DNA of 8,534 nucleotides. It comes from an uncultured Collinsella sp. Lineage in GTDB: Bacteria > Actinomycetota > Coriobacteriia > Coriobacteriales > Coriobacteriaceae. The stretch is from the NCBI GenBank assembly GCA_900762355.1, contig CAAFGE010000034.1, positions 1 to 8,534 on the forward strand, read 5' to 3'. Position 1 is the first letter of the stretch. Each line of letters begins with the position of its first letter. Below are positions 1-5,653 of the stretch, in pieces. A model generated the notes under the pieces. That model was not told the DNA's origin and did no database searches. It worked only from the letters and a program-made list of their open reading frames with translations. Both the position numbers and the translations under genes were made by a program.

Positions 1-2
1 TC

Positions 3-140
3 TACGCCCGCAACACCGTCACCAACGACGTGCTGTACAAGGAGGGCCTGGACCTTCTCGTCGTGCCCTCCGCCGAGCTCTCCCGCGGCCGCGGCGGCCC
101 GCGCTGCATGAGCATGCCCTTCTGGCGCGAGGACCTCTAA
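3..140 (+). CDS. arcA: Arginine deiminase, C-terminal 45 residues (5'-truncated by window edge)
   Basis: The frame opening at base 3 runs without a stop to TAA at 138-140 and encodes the tail of arginine deiminase, which hydrolyses arginine to citrulline and ammonia in the cytoplasm as the first step of the ADI pathway. The visible part contains SRGRGGPRCMSMPF near the end. This is the family's C-terminal active-site loop, and its cysteine is the nucleophile that forms the amidino-enzyme intermediate. It is followed by the short tail WREDL. The catalytic Cys and the Gly-rich loop are intact, so nothing here suggests a broken gene. The neighbour arcB, 106 bases downstream on the same strand, supports the assignment. 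The remaining residues lie upstream of the window. The identification is confident from the loop plus context, although only a fragment is seen. Confidence 0.93.
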   Translation, partial: YARNTVTNDVLYKEGLDLLVVPSAELSRGRGGPRCMSMPFWREDL

Positions 141-152
141 GTCTTTCCGTTT

Positions 153-200
153 CCGGTGCGGTCCCCCTACAACCGCACCGGTTTCGCCCGTCAAACGGGC
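153..200 (+). promoter_or_regulatory. Two consecutive perfect hairpins in the arcA-arcB spacer
   Basis: The first stem is CCGGTGCGGT (153-162) pairing with ACCGCACCGG (172-181): 10 bp, a 9-nt loop, then only TTT. The second is GCCCGT (186-191) with ACGGGC (195-200): 6 bp and a 3-nt loop. The first resembles a leaky terminator because its T-run is short. Such hairpins between ADI genes commonly act as partial terminators or protect RNA 3' ends after processing. Which applies here is inference. Confidence 0.6.
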
Positions 201-206
201 AACACT

Positions 207-222
207 AATTACTTACGTAATT
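207..222. promoter_or_regulatory. AT-rich inverted repeat upstream of arcB
   Basis: AATTAC (207-212) and GTAATT (217-222) form a perfect dyad around TTAC. An overlapping 8-bp palindrome TTACGTAA lies at 213-220. The dyad sits just upstream of the arcB ribosome binding site in a GC-rich genome, so it could be an operator or RNA hairpin. It does not match an ArgR box or FNR site well, and no regulator is assigned. Confidence 0.35.
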
Positions 223-246
223 CATTTCTTCGAAAGGAAACGAACC

Positions 247-1242
247 ATGGGTGTTAACCTCTCCGGCCGTAGCTTCCTCAAGCTCCTCGACCTCACCACC
301 GAGGAGATCGAGTACCTGCTCAAGCTCTCCAAGAACTTCAAGGACATGAAGCGCGCTGGCGTTCCGCACCGCTATCTCGAGGGCAAGAACATCGTTCTGC
401 TCTTCCAGAAGACCTCCACTCGTACCCGCTGCGCCTTCGAGGTCGGCGGCATGGATCTGGGCATGGGTGTTACCTACCTCGATCCGGGTTCGTCGCAGAT
501 GGGCAAGAAGGAGTCCATCGAGGACACCGCTCGCGTTCTCGGCCGCATGTATGACGGCATCGAGTTCCGTGGCTTTGCCCAGGACGATGTCGAGGAGCTC
601 GCTGCTAAGTCCGGCGTGCCCGTGTGGAACGGCCTGACCACTGAGTGGCATCCCACCCAGATGCTCGCCGACATCCTGACCGTCCAGGAGAACTTCAACT
701 ACGACATCAAGGGCAAGACCCTCGTCTTCATGGGCGACTGCAAGAACAACGTTGCTCGCTCCCTCATGGTTGTCTGCTCCAAGCTCGGCATGAATTTCGT
801 GGCCTGCGGCCCCGAGGAGTGCATGCCCGCTGACGACGTCATCGAGGCCTGCAAGCCCATCGCCGAGGCCAACGGCTGCACCATCAAGCTGACCACCGAC
901 GTCAAGGACGGCGTCACCGGTGCCGACGTTATCTACACCGACGTGTGGGTCTCCATGGGCGAGCCTGACGAGGTCTGGGCCGAGCGCATCGCTCAGCTCA
1001 CCCCGTATCGTGTCACCTCCGAGGTCATGGCTATGGCCAACCCGGGTGCCATCTTCCTGCACTGCCTGCCCAGCTTCCACGATACCAACACCACCATTGG
1101 CGCCGAGAAGTGCGAGCAGTTCGGCATCACCGAGCAGGAGGTCACCGACGAGGTCTTCGAGAGCCCCGCTTCCAAGGTCTTCGACGAGGCCGAGAACCGC
1201 ATGCACACCATCAAGGCTGTCATGTACGCCACGCTCAAGTAA
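247..1242 (+). CDS. arcB: Ornithine carbamoyltransferase, catabolic (ADI pathway)
   Basis: This 331-residue cytoplasmic enzyme interconverts citrulline plus phosphate with ornithine plus carbamoyl phosphate. Lying next to arcA it should run in the catabolic direction, feeding carbamoyl phosphate to carbamate kinase. The sequence shows the full set of family motifs: the carbamoyl-phosphate loop STRTR at residues 57-61, HPTQ at 135-138, the ornithine-binding stretch DVWVSMGE at 232-239, and HCLP at 272-275 with the active-site Cys, followed by SFHD. The length is typical of the family. The start is ATG 247, preceded by AAAGGA at 233-238 with 8 bases of spacing. The closest alternative is the anabolic argF, but no arginine biosynthesis genes are nearby. 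A strong hairpin follows the stop. Codon use matches the neighbours, and the long open frame antisense to it is a shadow. Confidence 0.96.
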   Translation: MGVNLSGRSFLKLLDLTTEEIEYLLKLSKNFKDMKRAGVPHRYLEGKNIVLLFQKTSTRTRCAFEVGGMDLGMGVTYLDPGSSQMGKKESIEDTARVLGRMYDGIEFRGFAQDDVEELAAKSGVPVWNGLTTEWHPTQMLADILTVQENFNYDIKGKTLVFMGDCKNNVARSLMVVCSKLGMNFVACGPEECMPADDVIEACKPIAEANGCTIKLTTDVKDGVTGADVIYTDVWVSMGEPDEVWAERIAQLTPYRVTSEVMAMANPGAIFLHCLPSFHDTNTTIGAEKCEQFGITEQEVTDEVFESPASKVFDEAENRMHTIKAVMYATLK

Positions 1243-1257
1243 GAGCATCTAGCATCT

Positions 1258-1294
1258 CGCTCGGGGTGTATTGTTGAACACCCCGAGCGGCTTT
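1258..1294 (+). terminator. Strong hairpin after arcB with a short T-run (leaky terminator)
   Basis: CGCTCGGGGTGT (1258-1269) pairs perfectly with ACACCCCGAGCG (1278-1289), giving 12 bp and an 8-nt loop (1270-1277), followed by GCTTTAT. The T-run is only three bases, so partial termination or an RNA-stabilising 3' end between arcB and the transporter gene is plausible. It would lower transporter expression relative to the enzymes. Confidence 0.7.
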
Positions 1295-1305
1295 ATCTGG
1301 TAAAA

Positions 1306-1356
1306 ATCTCGCATCGAGCGGCAGGCACGGCACGGAAGAGCCGCTTCGGGCGAGAT
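1306..1356 (+). promoter_or_regulatory. Folded leader in front of the arcD-like gene
   Basis: ATCTCGC (1306-1312) pairs with GCGAGAT (1350-1356). Inside it AGCGGC (1317-1322) pairs with GCCGCT (1340-1345), and the loop holds the direct repeat GGCACGGCAC. The 8-mer CGAGCGGC at 1315-1322 is identical to 1284-1291 in the arcB terminator's 3' flank, so GCCGCT could pair with either copy. No -10/-35 pair is convincing here. The structure is seen; a role is inference. Confidence 0.4.
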
Positions 1357-1389
1357 CAGTAAATGATTTATGAAGGGGGGATGAGAACT

Positions 1390-2868
1390 ATGACTGAGAC
1401 CGCTAAGAAAAAGCGCGGTATGCCTTCATCGTTCACCATTCTTCTTGCTCTGCTGGCAATTGTTGCAGTGATTACCGTTATCGTCTCCGGCACGTCCGGC
1501 GGCGCGGTTACTGCCGCCCGTCTGAGCGATTTCTGCACCGCCCCGATTCTGGGCTTCGCTGACGCTCTGCCCGTCTGCCTCTTCGTTATGATCCTGGGTG
1601 GCTTCCTCGGTATGATGACCGAGACCGGCGCCCTGGACAACGGCATCGCCGTTCTGGTGCAGAAGCTTAAGGGCAACGAGATCATGCTCATTCCCGTGCT
1701 GATGCTCATCTTCTCCCTCGGTGGTACCACCTATGGTATGTGCGAGGAGACCGTTCCCTTCTACGCCCTGCTCGCCGCTACTATGATGGCTGCCGGCTTT
1801 GACCCGATGGTCGGCGCCGCTACCGTCCTGCTCGGCGCTGGCTGCGGCTGCCTCGGCTCCACGGTTAACCCGTTCGCCGTCGGCGCTGCCGTCGACGCTC
1901 TGACCGGCGTTGACATTGCCGTGAACCAGTCCATCATCATCGGCCTCGGTGCCGTCCTGTGGATTGTTACCACTGCCATGTCTATCTTCTTCGTCATGAG
2001 CTATGCCAAGAAGGTCAAGGCTGACAAGGGTTCCACCATCCTTTCGATGCAGGAGCTCAAGGACGCCGAAGAGGCACACGGCAAGGCTGCTTCCGAGGTC
2101 CACAAGGAGGTCAAGCTCACCGGTCGCCAGAAGGGTGTTCTGATCGCCTTTGCCTTCACCTTCGTCGTCATGATCGTCGGCTTCATCCCGCTGGCCGACC
2201 TCAACGAGGGCGTCGCCAACTTCTTTGACGCTGGCGCTGTCTACGATGCCGACGGTAACGCCGTCGTCCAGGGCTGGTCTGCCCTGATCACCGGCCTGCC
2301 CATTGGCCAGTGGTACTTCGACGAGGCTTCCACCTGGTTCTTCCTCATGGCTATCCTGATCGGTATCATCGGTGGCCTGTCCGAGAAGCAGATCGTCAAC
2401 ACCTTCATCACCGGCGCTGCCGACATGATGTCCGTTGTCCTCGTCATCGCTCTCGCCCGTGGTATCTCCGTCCTCATGGCTAACACCGGCCTCGACGTCT
2501 ACGTCCTCGACGCTGCCGCCAATGCCCTGGCTGGCCTGTCCGGCGTGATCTTCGCTCCCATGAGCTTCCTGGTCTACTTCGGCCTGTCCTTCCTGATCCC
2601 CTCGACCTCCGGTATGGCCACCGTCTCCATGCCCATCATGGGACCGCTGGCTGTTAAGCTCGGCTTCTCGCCCGAGGTCATGGTCATGATCTTCTCCGCT
2701 GCCATCGGTGTCGTGAACCTGTTCACCCCGACCTCCGGCGCCATCATGGGCGGTCTCGCCCTGGCCAAGATCGAGTGGACGACCTGGCTCAAGTTTGCCC
2801 TTAAGCTCATCGTCGCGCTCTCCGTCGTCTGCGCCATCATCCTGACCGTCGCCTGCGTGTTGCTCTAA
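1390..2868 (+). CDS. arcD: YfcC-family membrane carrier, probable arginine/ornithine antiporter
   Basis: This is a polytopic inner-membrane protein of 492 residues in the YfcC/C4-dicarboxylate anaerobic carrier superfamily, several members of which serve as ArcD in ADI operons. It has a short basic N-terminus (TETAKKKRGMPSSFT), then roughly twelve hydrophobic segments, with one long charged cytoplasmic loop around residues 207-250. Family signatures are visible: GTTYGMCEETVPFY at about 112-125, LGSTVNPFAVGAA soon after, STSGMATVSMPIMGPLA at about 405-421, and TPTSGAIMGGLALAKIEW at about 446-463. The start is taken as ATG 1390 because the purine tract GAAGGGGGG (1372-1380) ends 9 bases before it. 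ATG 1381 is too close to this tract, and ATG 1363 lies upstream of it. Its place after arcA-arcB argues for arginine-ornithine exchange. A peptide, citrulline or other amino acid carrier cannot be excluded, since the family's substrates vary. Confidence 0.85.
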   Translation: MTETAKKKRGMPSSFTILLALLAIVAVITVIVSGTSGGAVTAARLSDFCTAPILGFADALPVCLFVMILGGFLGMMTETGALDNGIAVLVQKLKGNEIMLIPVLMLIFSLGGTTYGMCEETVPFYALLAATMMAAGFDPMVGAATVLLGAGCGCLGSTVNPFAVGAAVDALTGVDIAVNQSIIIGLGAVLWIVTTAMSIFFVMSYAKKVKADKGSTILSMQELKDAEEAHGKAASEVHKEVKLTGRQKGVLIAFAFTFVVMIVGFIPLADLNEGVANFFDAGAVYDADGNAVVQGWSALITGLPIGQWYFDEASTWFFLMAILIGIIGGLSEKQIVNTFITGAADMMSVVLVIALARGISVLMANTGLDVYVLDAAANALAGLSGVIFAPMSFLVYFGLSFLIPSTSGMATVSMPIMGPLAVKLGFSPEVMVMIFSAAIGVVNLFTPTSGAIMGGLALAKIEWTTWLKFALKLIVALSVVCAIILTVACVLL

Positions 2869-2966
2869 GTACCCAACGGGTACCCCACGGAAACCTTGAC
2901 GATCCTGTAAAGGATCACCTGGTCATCGTCTGTCCGGTGGGGTCAACCCACCGGTAGACTCCTACC
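2869..2966 (+). other. Densely structured untranslated RNA with competing helices
   Basis: This stretch is nearly all pairable. Helices seen are GTACCC/GGGTAC (2869-2874, 2878-2883), GATCC/GGATC (2901-2905, 2912-2916) or GACGAT/ATCGTC (2898-2903, 2925-2930), CCGGTGGG/CCCACCGG (2934-2941, 2947-2954) extended by GTCT/AGAC, and GGTAG/CTACC (2953-2957, 2962-2966). ACCCCAC (2882-2888) can instead pair with GTGGGGT (2937-2943), which would break the 2934-2954 hairpin. A terminator-like stem follows at 2971. It could be the arcD 3' UTR, a small RNA, or a leader whose downstream gene has decayed. It matches no riboswitch class that I recognise. Confidence 0.4.
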
Positions 2967-2970
2967 TTTA

Positions 2971-3001
2971 GCCCCCTCCCGTTCCGTGCGCGGGAGGGGG
3001 C
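2971..3001 (+). terminator. Hairpin terminator downstream of arcD
   Basis: GCCCCCTCCCG (2971-2981) pairs perfectly with CGGGAGGGGGC (2991-3001): 11 bp, almost all G-C, with a 9-nt loop. The 3' flank GCTCTTGTG is only weakly T-rich. It most likely ends the arc transcript. Confidence 0.7.
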
Positions 3002-3009
3002 GCTCTTGT

Positions 3010-3037
3010 GTTCCGGCGTTTTACCAAACGCCGGAAC
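3010..3037. repeat. Perfect 12-bp hairpin with TACC loop
   Basis: GTTCCGGCGTTT (3010-3021) and AAACGCCGGAAC (3026-3037) form a perfect stem around a 4-nt loop, only 8 bases after the previous terminator. There is no T-run on either side, so it is not a textbook terminator. It may be a second RNA 3'-end stabiliser or a short palindromic repeat. Confidence 0.5.
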
Positions 3038-3090
3038 CACTCGACGCTGCAAGCCCGCCAGAGCGGCAATCTGACGTTCAATCGTCGGGC

Positions 3091-3180
3091 ATGGCCAAAA
3101 GGCCTATGCCCTCCTCTTTCACGTCACCTTGCTCGCTCTGGTGCCTGTTCGCTGTCCGTTCTCTGCCTGCGACGTTTCTG
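3091..3180 (+). pseudogene. Probable decayed 5' fragment of a YfcC-type transporter gene
   Basis: The frame from ATG 3091 reads MAKRPMPSSFT. It matches residues KRGMPSSFT at the N-terminus of the arcD-like protein encoded upstream, at 8 of 9 positions. Immediately after, the frame gives non-membrane-like sequence, but shifting at about 3124 restores TLLALV, the counterpart of TILLALL. A further shift near 3143 gives a hydrophobic CSLSVLC. No Shine-Dalgarno is visible and no family signature follows. The likeliest explanation is the frameshifted, truncated remnant of a second carrier gene of the same family, cut short near the repeat elements at 3186. The match is short, so chance cannot be ruled out beyond the first eleven codons. 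Confidence 0.45.
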
Positions 3181-3185
3181 CTGTT

Positions 3186-3214
3186 GGTGCAAAGGGGTCA
3201 GGTTACTTTGCGCC
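3186..3214. repeat. REP-like hairpin element with GGGGTCAGG loop
   Basis: GGTGCAAAG (3186-3194) pairs with CTTTGCGCC (3206-3214) over 9 bp with one G-U pair, and the loop is GGGTCAGGTTA preceded by G. The core AAAGGGGTCAGGTTACTTTG resembles the short repeats that I recall being associated with REP-associated tyrosine transposases (Y1/RAYT) in diverse bacteria. That link is from memory. No transposase is in the window. Confidence 0.5.
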
Positions 3215-3222
3215 AAAAGGGG

Positions 3223-3291
3223 AAGTTGCGGTGGAATAGTTCCTGTTTGGCCGTCTTGAGGGGTTAAACGGGAACTATTTCACCGCAACTT
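3223..3291. repeat. Long 26-30 bp hairpin repeat element
   Basis: The arm at 3223-3248 and the arm at 3266-3291 are 26-base inverted copies differing only at two positions, both of which become G-U pairs in RNA. Wobble and C-G pairs at 3249-3252 with 3262-3265 extend the stem to about 30 bp around a 9-nt loop. The core TTGCGGTGAAATAGTTCC is clearest in the right arm's reverse complement. It starts right after AAAGGGG (3216-3222). There is no coding capacity and no T-run, so it is best seen as a palindromic intergenic repeat, possibly mobile. Confidence 0.7.
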
Positions 3292-3353
3292 ATCGATGGC
3301 GTGTTTGGTTGGTGCCAGTTGATTGCTTGGGCGTTGGGGAGGGTCTGCTCCGT

Positions 3354-3359
3354 TATAAT
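3354..3359 (+). promoter_or_regulatory. -10 element TATAAT ahead of the DUF1846 gene
   Basis: A perfect TATAAT at 3354-3359 lies 40 bases before the start codon at 3399. No good -35 is seen at 16-18 bases. TTGGGC at 3327-3332 is 21 bases away. The strong -10 in a GC-rich genome and the start of a new transcription unit support it. Confidence 0.6.
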
Positions 3360-3398
3360 CGCCTAGAACATTAATTGGAAACGGGACGGGAGCCATAC

Positions 3399-4880
3399 AT
3401 GCGCCAGGGTTTCGACAACGCGAAGTATATCGAGCTGCAGGCTGCTCACATTAAGGAGCGCATCTCGCAGTTTGGTGGCAAGCTCTATTTGGAGTTTGGC
3501 GGTAAGCTGTTCGATGACTATCATGCGAGCCGCGTGCTGCCGGGTTTTGAACCGGACAGCAAGTTCCGCATGCTCAAGAGCATCGCCGACGATGTCGAGG
3601 TTATCATCGCGATCAACGCGAACCACATCGAAAAAAACAAGGCTCGTGGTGACCTCGGTATTACCTATGACGAGGATGTGCTGCGCCTGGTTGACCTGTT
3701 CCGCGGCAACGGCTTTGCCGTCGCGGCTGTGGTCATCACCCAGTACGCCGGCCAGCCTGCTGCCGATGTGTTCCGCAACCGCCTGAACGCGCTCGGTATT
3801 CCCGCCAAGCTGCACTATCCCATCGAGGGGTATCCGCACGATGTCGATCTGATCGTGTCCGACGATGGCTACGGCAAGAACGAGTTTGTCGAGACCACCC
3901 GACCGCTCGTCGTGGTCACTGCCCCCGGTCCTGGCTCGGGCAAGCTTGCCACCTGCCTGTCTCAGCTCTATCACGAGCACAAGCATGGCACGGCCGCCGG
4001 CTATGCCAAGTTTGAGACCTTCCCGGTCTGGAATCTTCCTCTGACGCATCCGGTCAACATTGCCTACGAGGCCGCCACGGCCGATCTCGACGATGCCAAT
4101 ATCATCGACTCCTTCCACTTGGAGGCCTACAACAAGACCACGGTCAACTACAACCGCGACGTCGAGGCCTTCCCGGTGGTCCGTGCTCTGATGGAAAAGA
4201 TCCTGGGCAAGAGCCCCTATCAGAGTCCTACGGACATGGGCGTCAATATGGTCGGCTTTGCCATCACCGATGACGATGCCTGCCGCGACGCTTCCAAGAT
4301 GGAGATCGTCCGCCGCTACTTTACCGCGGTCGAAAATGTGCGCCGTACCGGCATGGGCGATGAGCAAGTCGACCGTCTCAAGATTATTATGAAGAAAGCC
4401 GGCATCGATAAGAACTACTCACCGGCGCGCTCGGCGGCCCTCACCAGGGAGCAGCTGACGGGTGGTCCCGTGGGTGCCATGGTCATGCCCGATGGCTCCG
4501 TGGTGACCGGTAAGACCTCCACGCGCCTGGGCGCCGCAAGTTCGCTCATTATGAACGCCCTCAAGCATGTCTCGGGCGTCGACCTTGAGCTCGAGGTCAT
4601 TAGCGATGAGGCGATCGAGCCCATCAGCAAGCTCAAGACGCATTTCCTGGGCAGCAAAAACCCTCGCCTCCACACCGACGAGACGCTTATGGCGCTGTCG
4701 ATCACCTCGGCCACGAGTGAGACGGCCGCTCGCGTCCTTTCGGGCCTGGAGCAGCTGCGCGGTTGCGATGCCTTCTTTAGCGTGATTATCTCGCCGACGG
4801 ACGAGACGGTACTGCGCAAACTGGGTATCAACGTGTGCTGCGAGCCCAAGTTTGAGCGCCGCGGTTTCTTCCACCGCTAA
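3399..4880 (+). CDS. DUF1846 (UPF0371) family protein
   Basis: This 493-residue soluble protein belongs to the DUF1846 family (PF08903), found in many Firmicutes and actinobacteria and lacking an agreed biochemical role. Recognisable family stretches are GFDNAKYIELQ at the N-terminus, GGKLYLEFGGKL at about 26-37, RGDLGITYDEDVLRL near 83-97, the P-loop-like APGPGSGK at 175-182 followed by LATCLSQLYHEH, FPVWNLPL, DSFHLEAYN at 237-245, SPTDMGVN at 276-283 and TGKTST at 370-375. The GPGSGK loop suggests nucleotide or phosphate binding, but this is inference. The start is ATG 3399, with GGGAG 6 bases upstream; a TTG at 3375 would add eight residues that fit the family poorly. It has its own -10 and a good terminator, so it appears monocistronic and unrelated to the arc genes. 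The family assignment is firm; the function is unknown. Confidence 0.92.
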   Translation: MRQGFDNAKYIELQAAHIKERISQFGGKLYLEFGGKLFDDYHASRVLPGFEPDSKFRMLKSIADDVEVIIAINANHIEKNKARGDLGITYDEDVLRLVDLFRGNGFAVAAVVITQYAGQPAADVFRNRLNALGIPAKLHYPIEGYPHDVDLIVSDDGYGKNEFVETTRPLVVVTAPGPGSGKLATCLSQLYHEHKHGTAAGYAKFETFPVWNLPLTHPVNIAYEAATADLDDANIIDSFHLEAYNKTTVNYNRDVEAFPVVRALMEKILGKSPYQSPTDMGVNMVGFAITDDDACRDASKMEIVRRYFTAVENVRRTGMGDEQVDRLKIIMKKAGIDKNYSPARSAALTREQLTGGPVGAMVMPDGSVVTGKTSTRLGAASSLIMNALKHVSGVDLELEVISDEAIEPISKLKTHFLGSKNPRLHTDETLMALSITSATSETAARVLSGLEQLRGCDAFFSVIISPTDETVLRKLGINVCCEPKFERRGFFHR

Positions 4881-4914
4881 GTTTGAAGCACCGCGGTAAT
4901 TGCATTGCATTTTG

Positions 4915-4947
4915 GCCGTATCGGGTTGGCGCCCGGTACGGCTTTTT
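4915..4947 (+). terminator. Rho-independent terminator after the DUF1846 gene
   Basis: GCCGTATCGGG (4915-4925) pairs with CCCGGTACGGC (4932-4942) over 11 bp with one G-U pair and a 6-nt loop, followed directly by TTTTT (4943-4947). A textbook terminator. Confidence 0.93.
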
Positions 4948-5011
4948 GATCAATAAAGCGCCTATTTCGGCGAAAAATAGCCGTTTACCTGCCTAGAAAC
5001 AATTTGAGCGG

Positions 5012-5019
5012 TATACAAT
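5012..5019 (+). promoter_or_regulatory. Putative -10 (TATACAAT) for the winged-helix gene
   Basis: TATACAAT lies about 120 bases before ATG 5137 and after the previous terminator. No convincing -35 stands at 16-18 bases; TTGAGC at 5004-5009 is too close. If used, it gives a leader of about 110 nt in which I see no clear riboswitch or terminator. The 4948-5136 spacer otherwise holds only a weak CTATTT/AAATAG dyad near 4960-4980. Confidence 0.4.
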
Positions 5020-5136
5020 AACCGTAACTGTTTCATCCTTAGCGGGATGCCGCATGATGGATATTACCTGCCATCGTGAGGTGTGTCGGTCGCGCACGGC
5101 GCGTTAGATGCTCGTGCTCGGTTTGAGGAGGCTGCT

Positions 5137-5475
5137 ATGGCGGGCAAGGGTCGTGCGAGTGTCAACGATATGAAGCGTGTTGAGGTGCTGGTGTTGATGG
5201 AAATCGACCAGCAAACCGAAGACAATGGCGGGCCGTATGGTTTCTCGCGCAAAACGCTTGCCGAGCGCGTGGGGGTTTCGCCGTATCGTGCCCGCGCCGC
5301 AATCGATCGCTTGGATTCCGAAGGCATGATTGATGTCGTCTCGCGTTATAGCGACGACGGCGGTCAGCTTGCAAATGGCATTTGCCTCACCGAACGTGGC
5401 GAGTGGTATCTTGAGGGCGTCCGTACCGGCATGCTCGTTCAAGAAATGCTTGAGGACGAGGTTGCTGATCGATAG
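5137..5475 (+). CDS. Small winged helix-turn-helix protein
   Basis: This 112-residue protein is built around one winged helix-turn-helix. The segment GFSRKTLAERVGV with SPYRARAAIDRLDSEGMI (about 35-65) reads as helix, turn, recognition helix. It is followed by a wing with VVSRYSDDGGQLANGICLTERGEWYL. The arrangement recalls MarR- or GntR-like DNA-binding domains, and no ligand or oligomerisation domain is present beyond a short acidic C-terminus. The start is ATG 5137 because AGGAGG at 5126-5131 sits 5 bases upstream. The in-frame GTG 5083 would add 18 residues without a ribosome site. It has its own terminator before pyrG, so nothing in the context reveals its targets. A DNA-binding regulator is likely, but the specific role is unknown. 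Confidence 0.82.
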   Translation: MAGKGRASVNDMKRVEVLVLMEIDQQTEDNGGPYGFSRKTLAERVGVSPYRARAAIDRLDSEGMIDVVSRYSDDGGQLANGICLTERGEWYLEGVRTGMLVQEMLEDEVADR

Positions 5476-5499
5476 CAGCATGTAACCCTTGCCATAGCG

Positions 5500-5532
5500 A
5501 CGCCGCCTGGGAAACCGGGCGGCGTTTTGTTT
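5500..5532 (+). terminator. Rho-independent terminator after the winged-helix gene
   Basis: ACGCCGCCTGG (5500-5510) pairs with CCGGGCGGCGT (5515-5525) over 11 bp with one G-U pair and a GAAA tetraloop, followed by TTTGTTT. Textbook form. Confidence 0.93.
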
Positions 5533-5566
5533 CAAGATTGAGAAATGCAATCGCACGCGAGAAAAA

Positions 5567-5598
5567 TTGCGAACGGTCCGCGGCGCGAGTATTACAAT
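5567..5598 (+). promoter_or_regulatory. Probable pyrG promoter
   Basis: TTGCGA (5567-5572) is a fair -35. The -10 is either TATTAC (5590-5595, 17-base spacer) or TACAAT (5593-5598, closer to consensus but 20-base spacer). It lies after a terminator and 55 bases before the pyrG start. Confidence 0.55.
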
Positions 5599-5603
5599 GA
5601 AGA

Positions 5604-5635
5604 CCCGTAAGATGTGGATAAACAACTTCTACGGG
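5604..5635 (+). promoter_or_regulatory. Small hairpin in the pyrG 5' leader
   Basis: CCCGTA (5604-5609) pairs with TACGGG (5630-5635) just before the AGG ribosome site at 5642-5644. There is no T-run and no upstream GGGC start, so this is not the CTP-sensing attenuator known from Bacillus-type pyrG. It could be a 5'-end stabiliser. Confidence 0.35.
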
Positions 5636-5653
5636 AAGCGCAGGTAACTCAAT

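Noticed and set aside
205..1248. 347-codon open frame on the minus strand opposite arcB
   Set aside because: It is a shadow of GC-biased codons in arcB; the translation is low complexity (L, G, D, A, H) with no recognised family, and arcB is certain.
2896..2966. Small SRP RNA or a tRNA-like gene
   Set aside because: The conserved SRP apical motif and the T-loop GGTTCGAATCC are absent, and the helices do not form a cloverleaf.
2986..3267. Two overlapping short open frames (2986-3267 and 3008-3259) as genes
   Set aside because: They run through a terminator arm, several hairpins and the repeat arm, have no Shine-Dalgarno and give unlike-protein sequences; only the MAKRPMPSSFT stretch is meaningful, as a remnant.
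3363..4367. 334-codon open frame on the minus strand opposite the DUF1846 gene
   Set aside because: Shadow of the + strand gene with no domain recognised.
3361..5001. Repeated GCCTAGAA at 3361 and 4991 as a shared promoter box
   Set aside because: The 8-mers lie at different places relative to the -10 elements (just after one, about 20 bases before the other), so chance is more likely.
5593..5653. CTP-sensing reiterative-transcription attenuator in the pyrG leader
   Set aside because: The predicted start lacks GGGC and the leader of about 50 nt has no terminator hairpin with a T-run.
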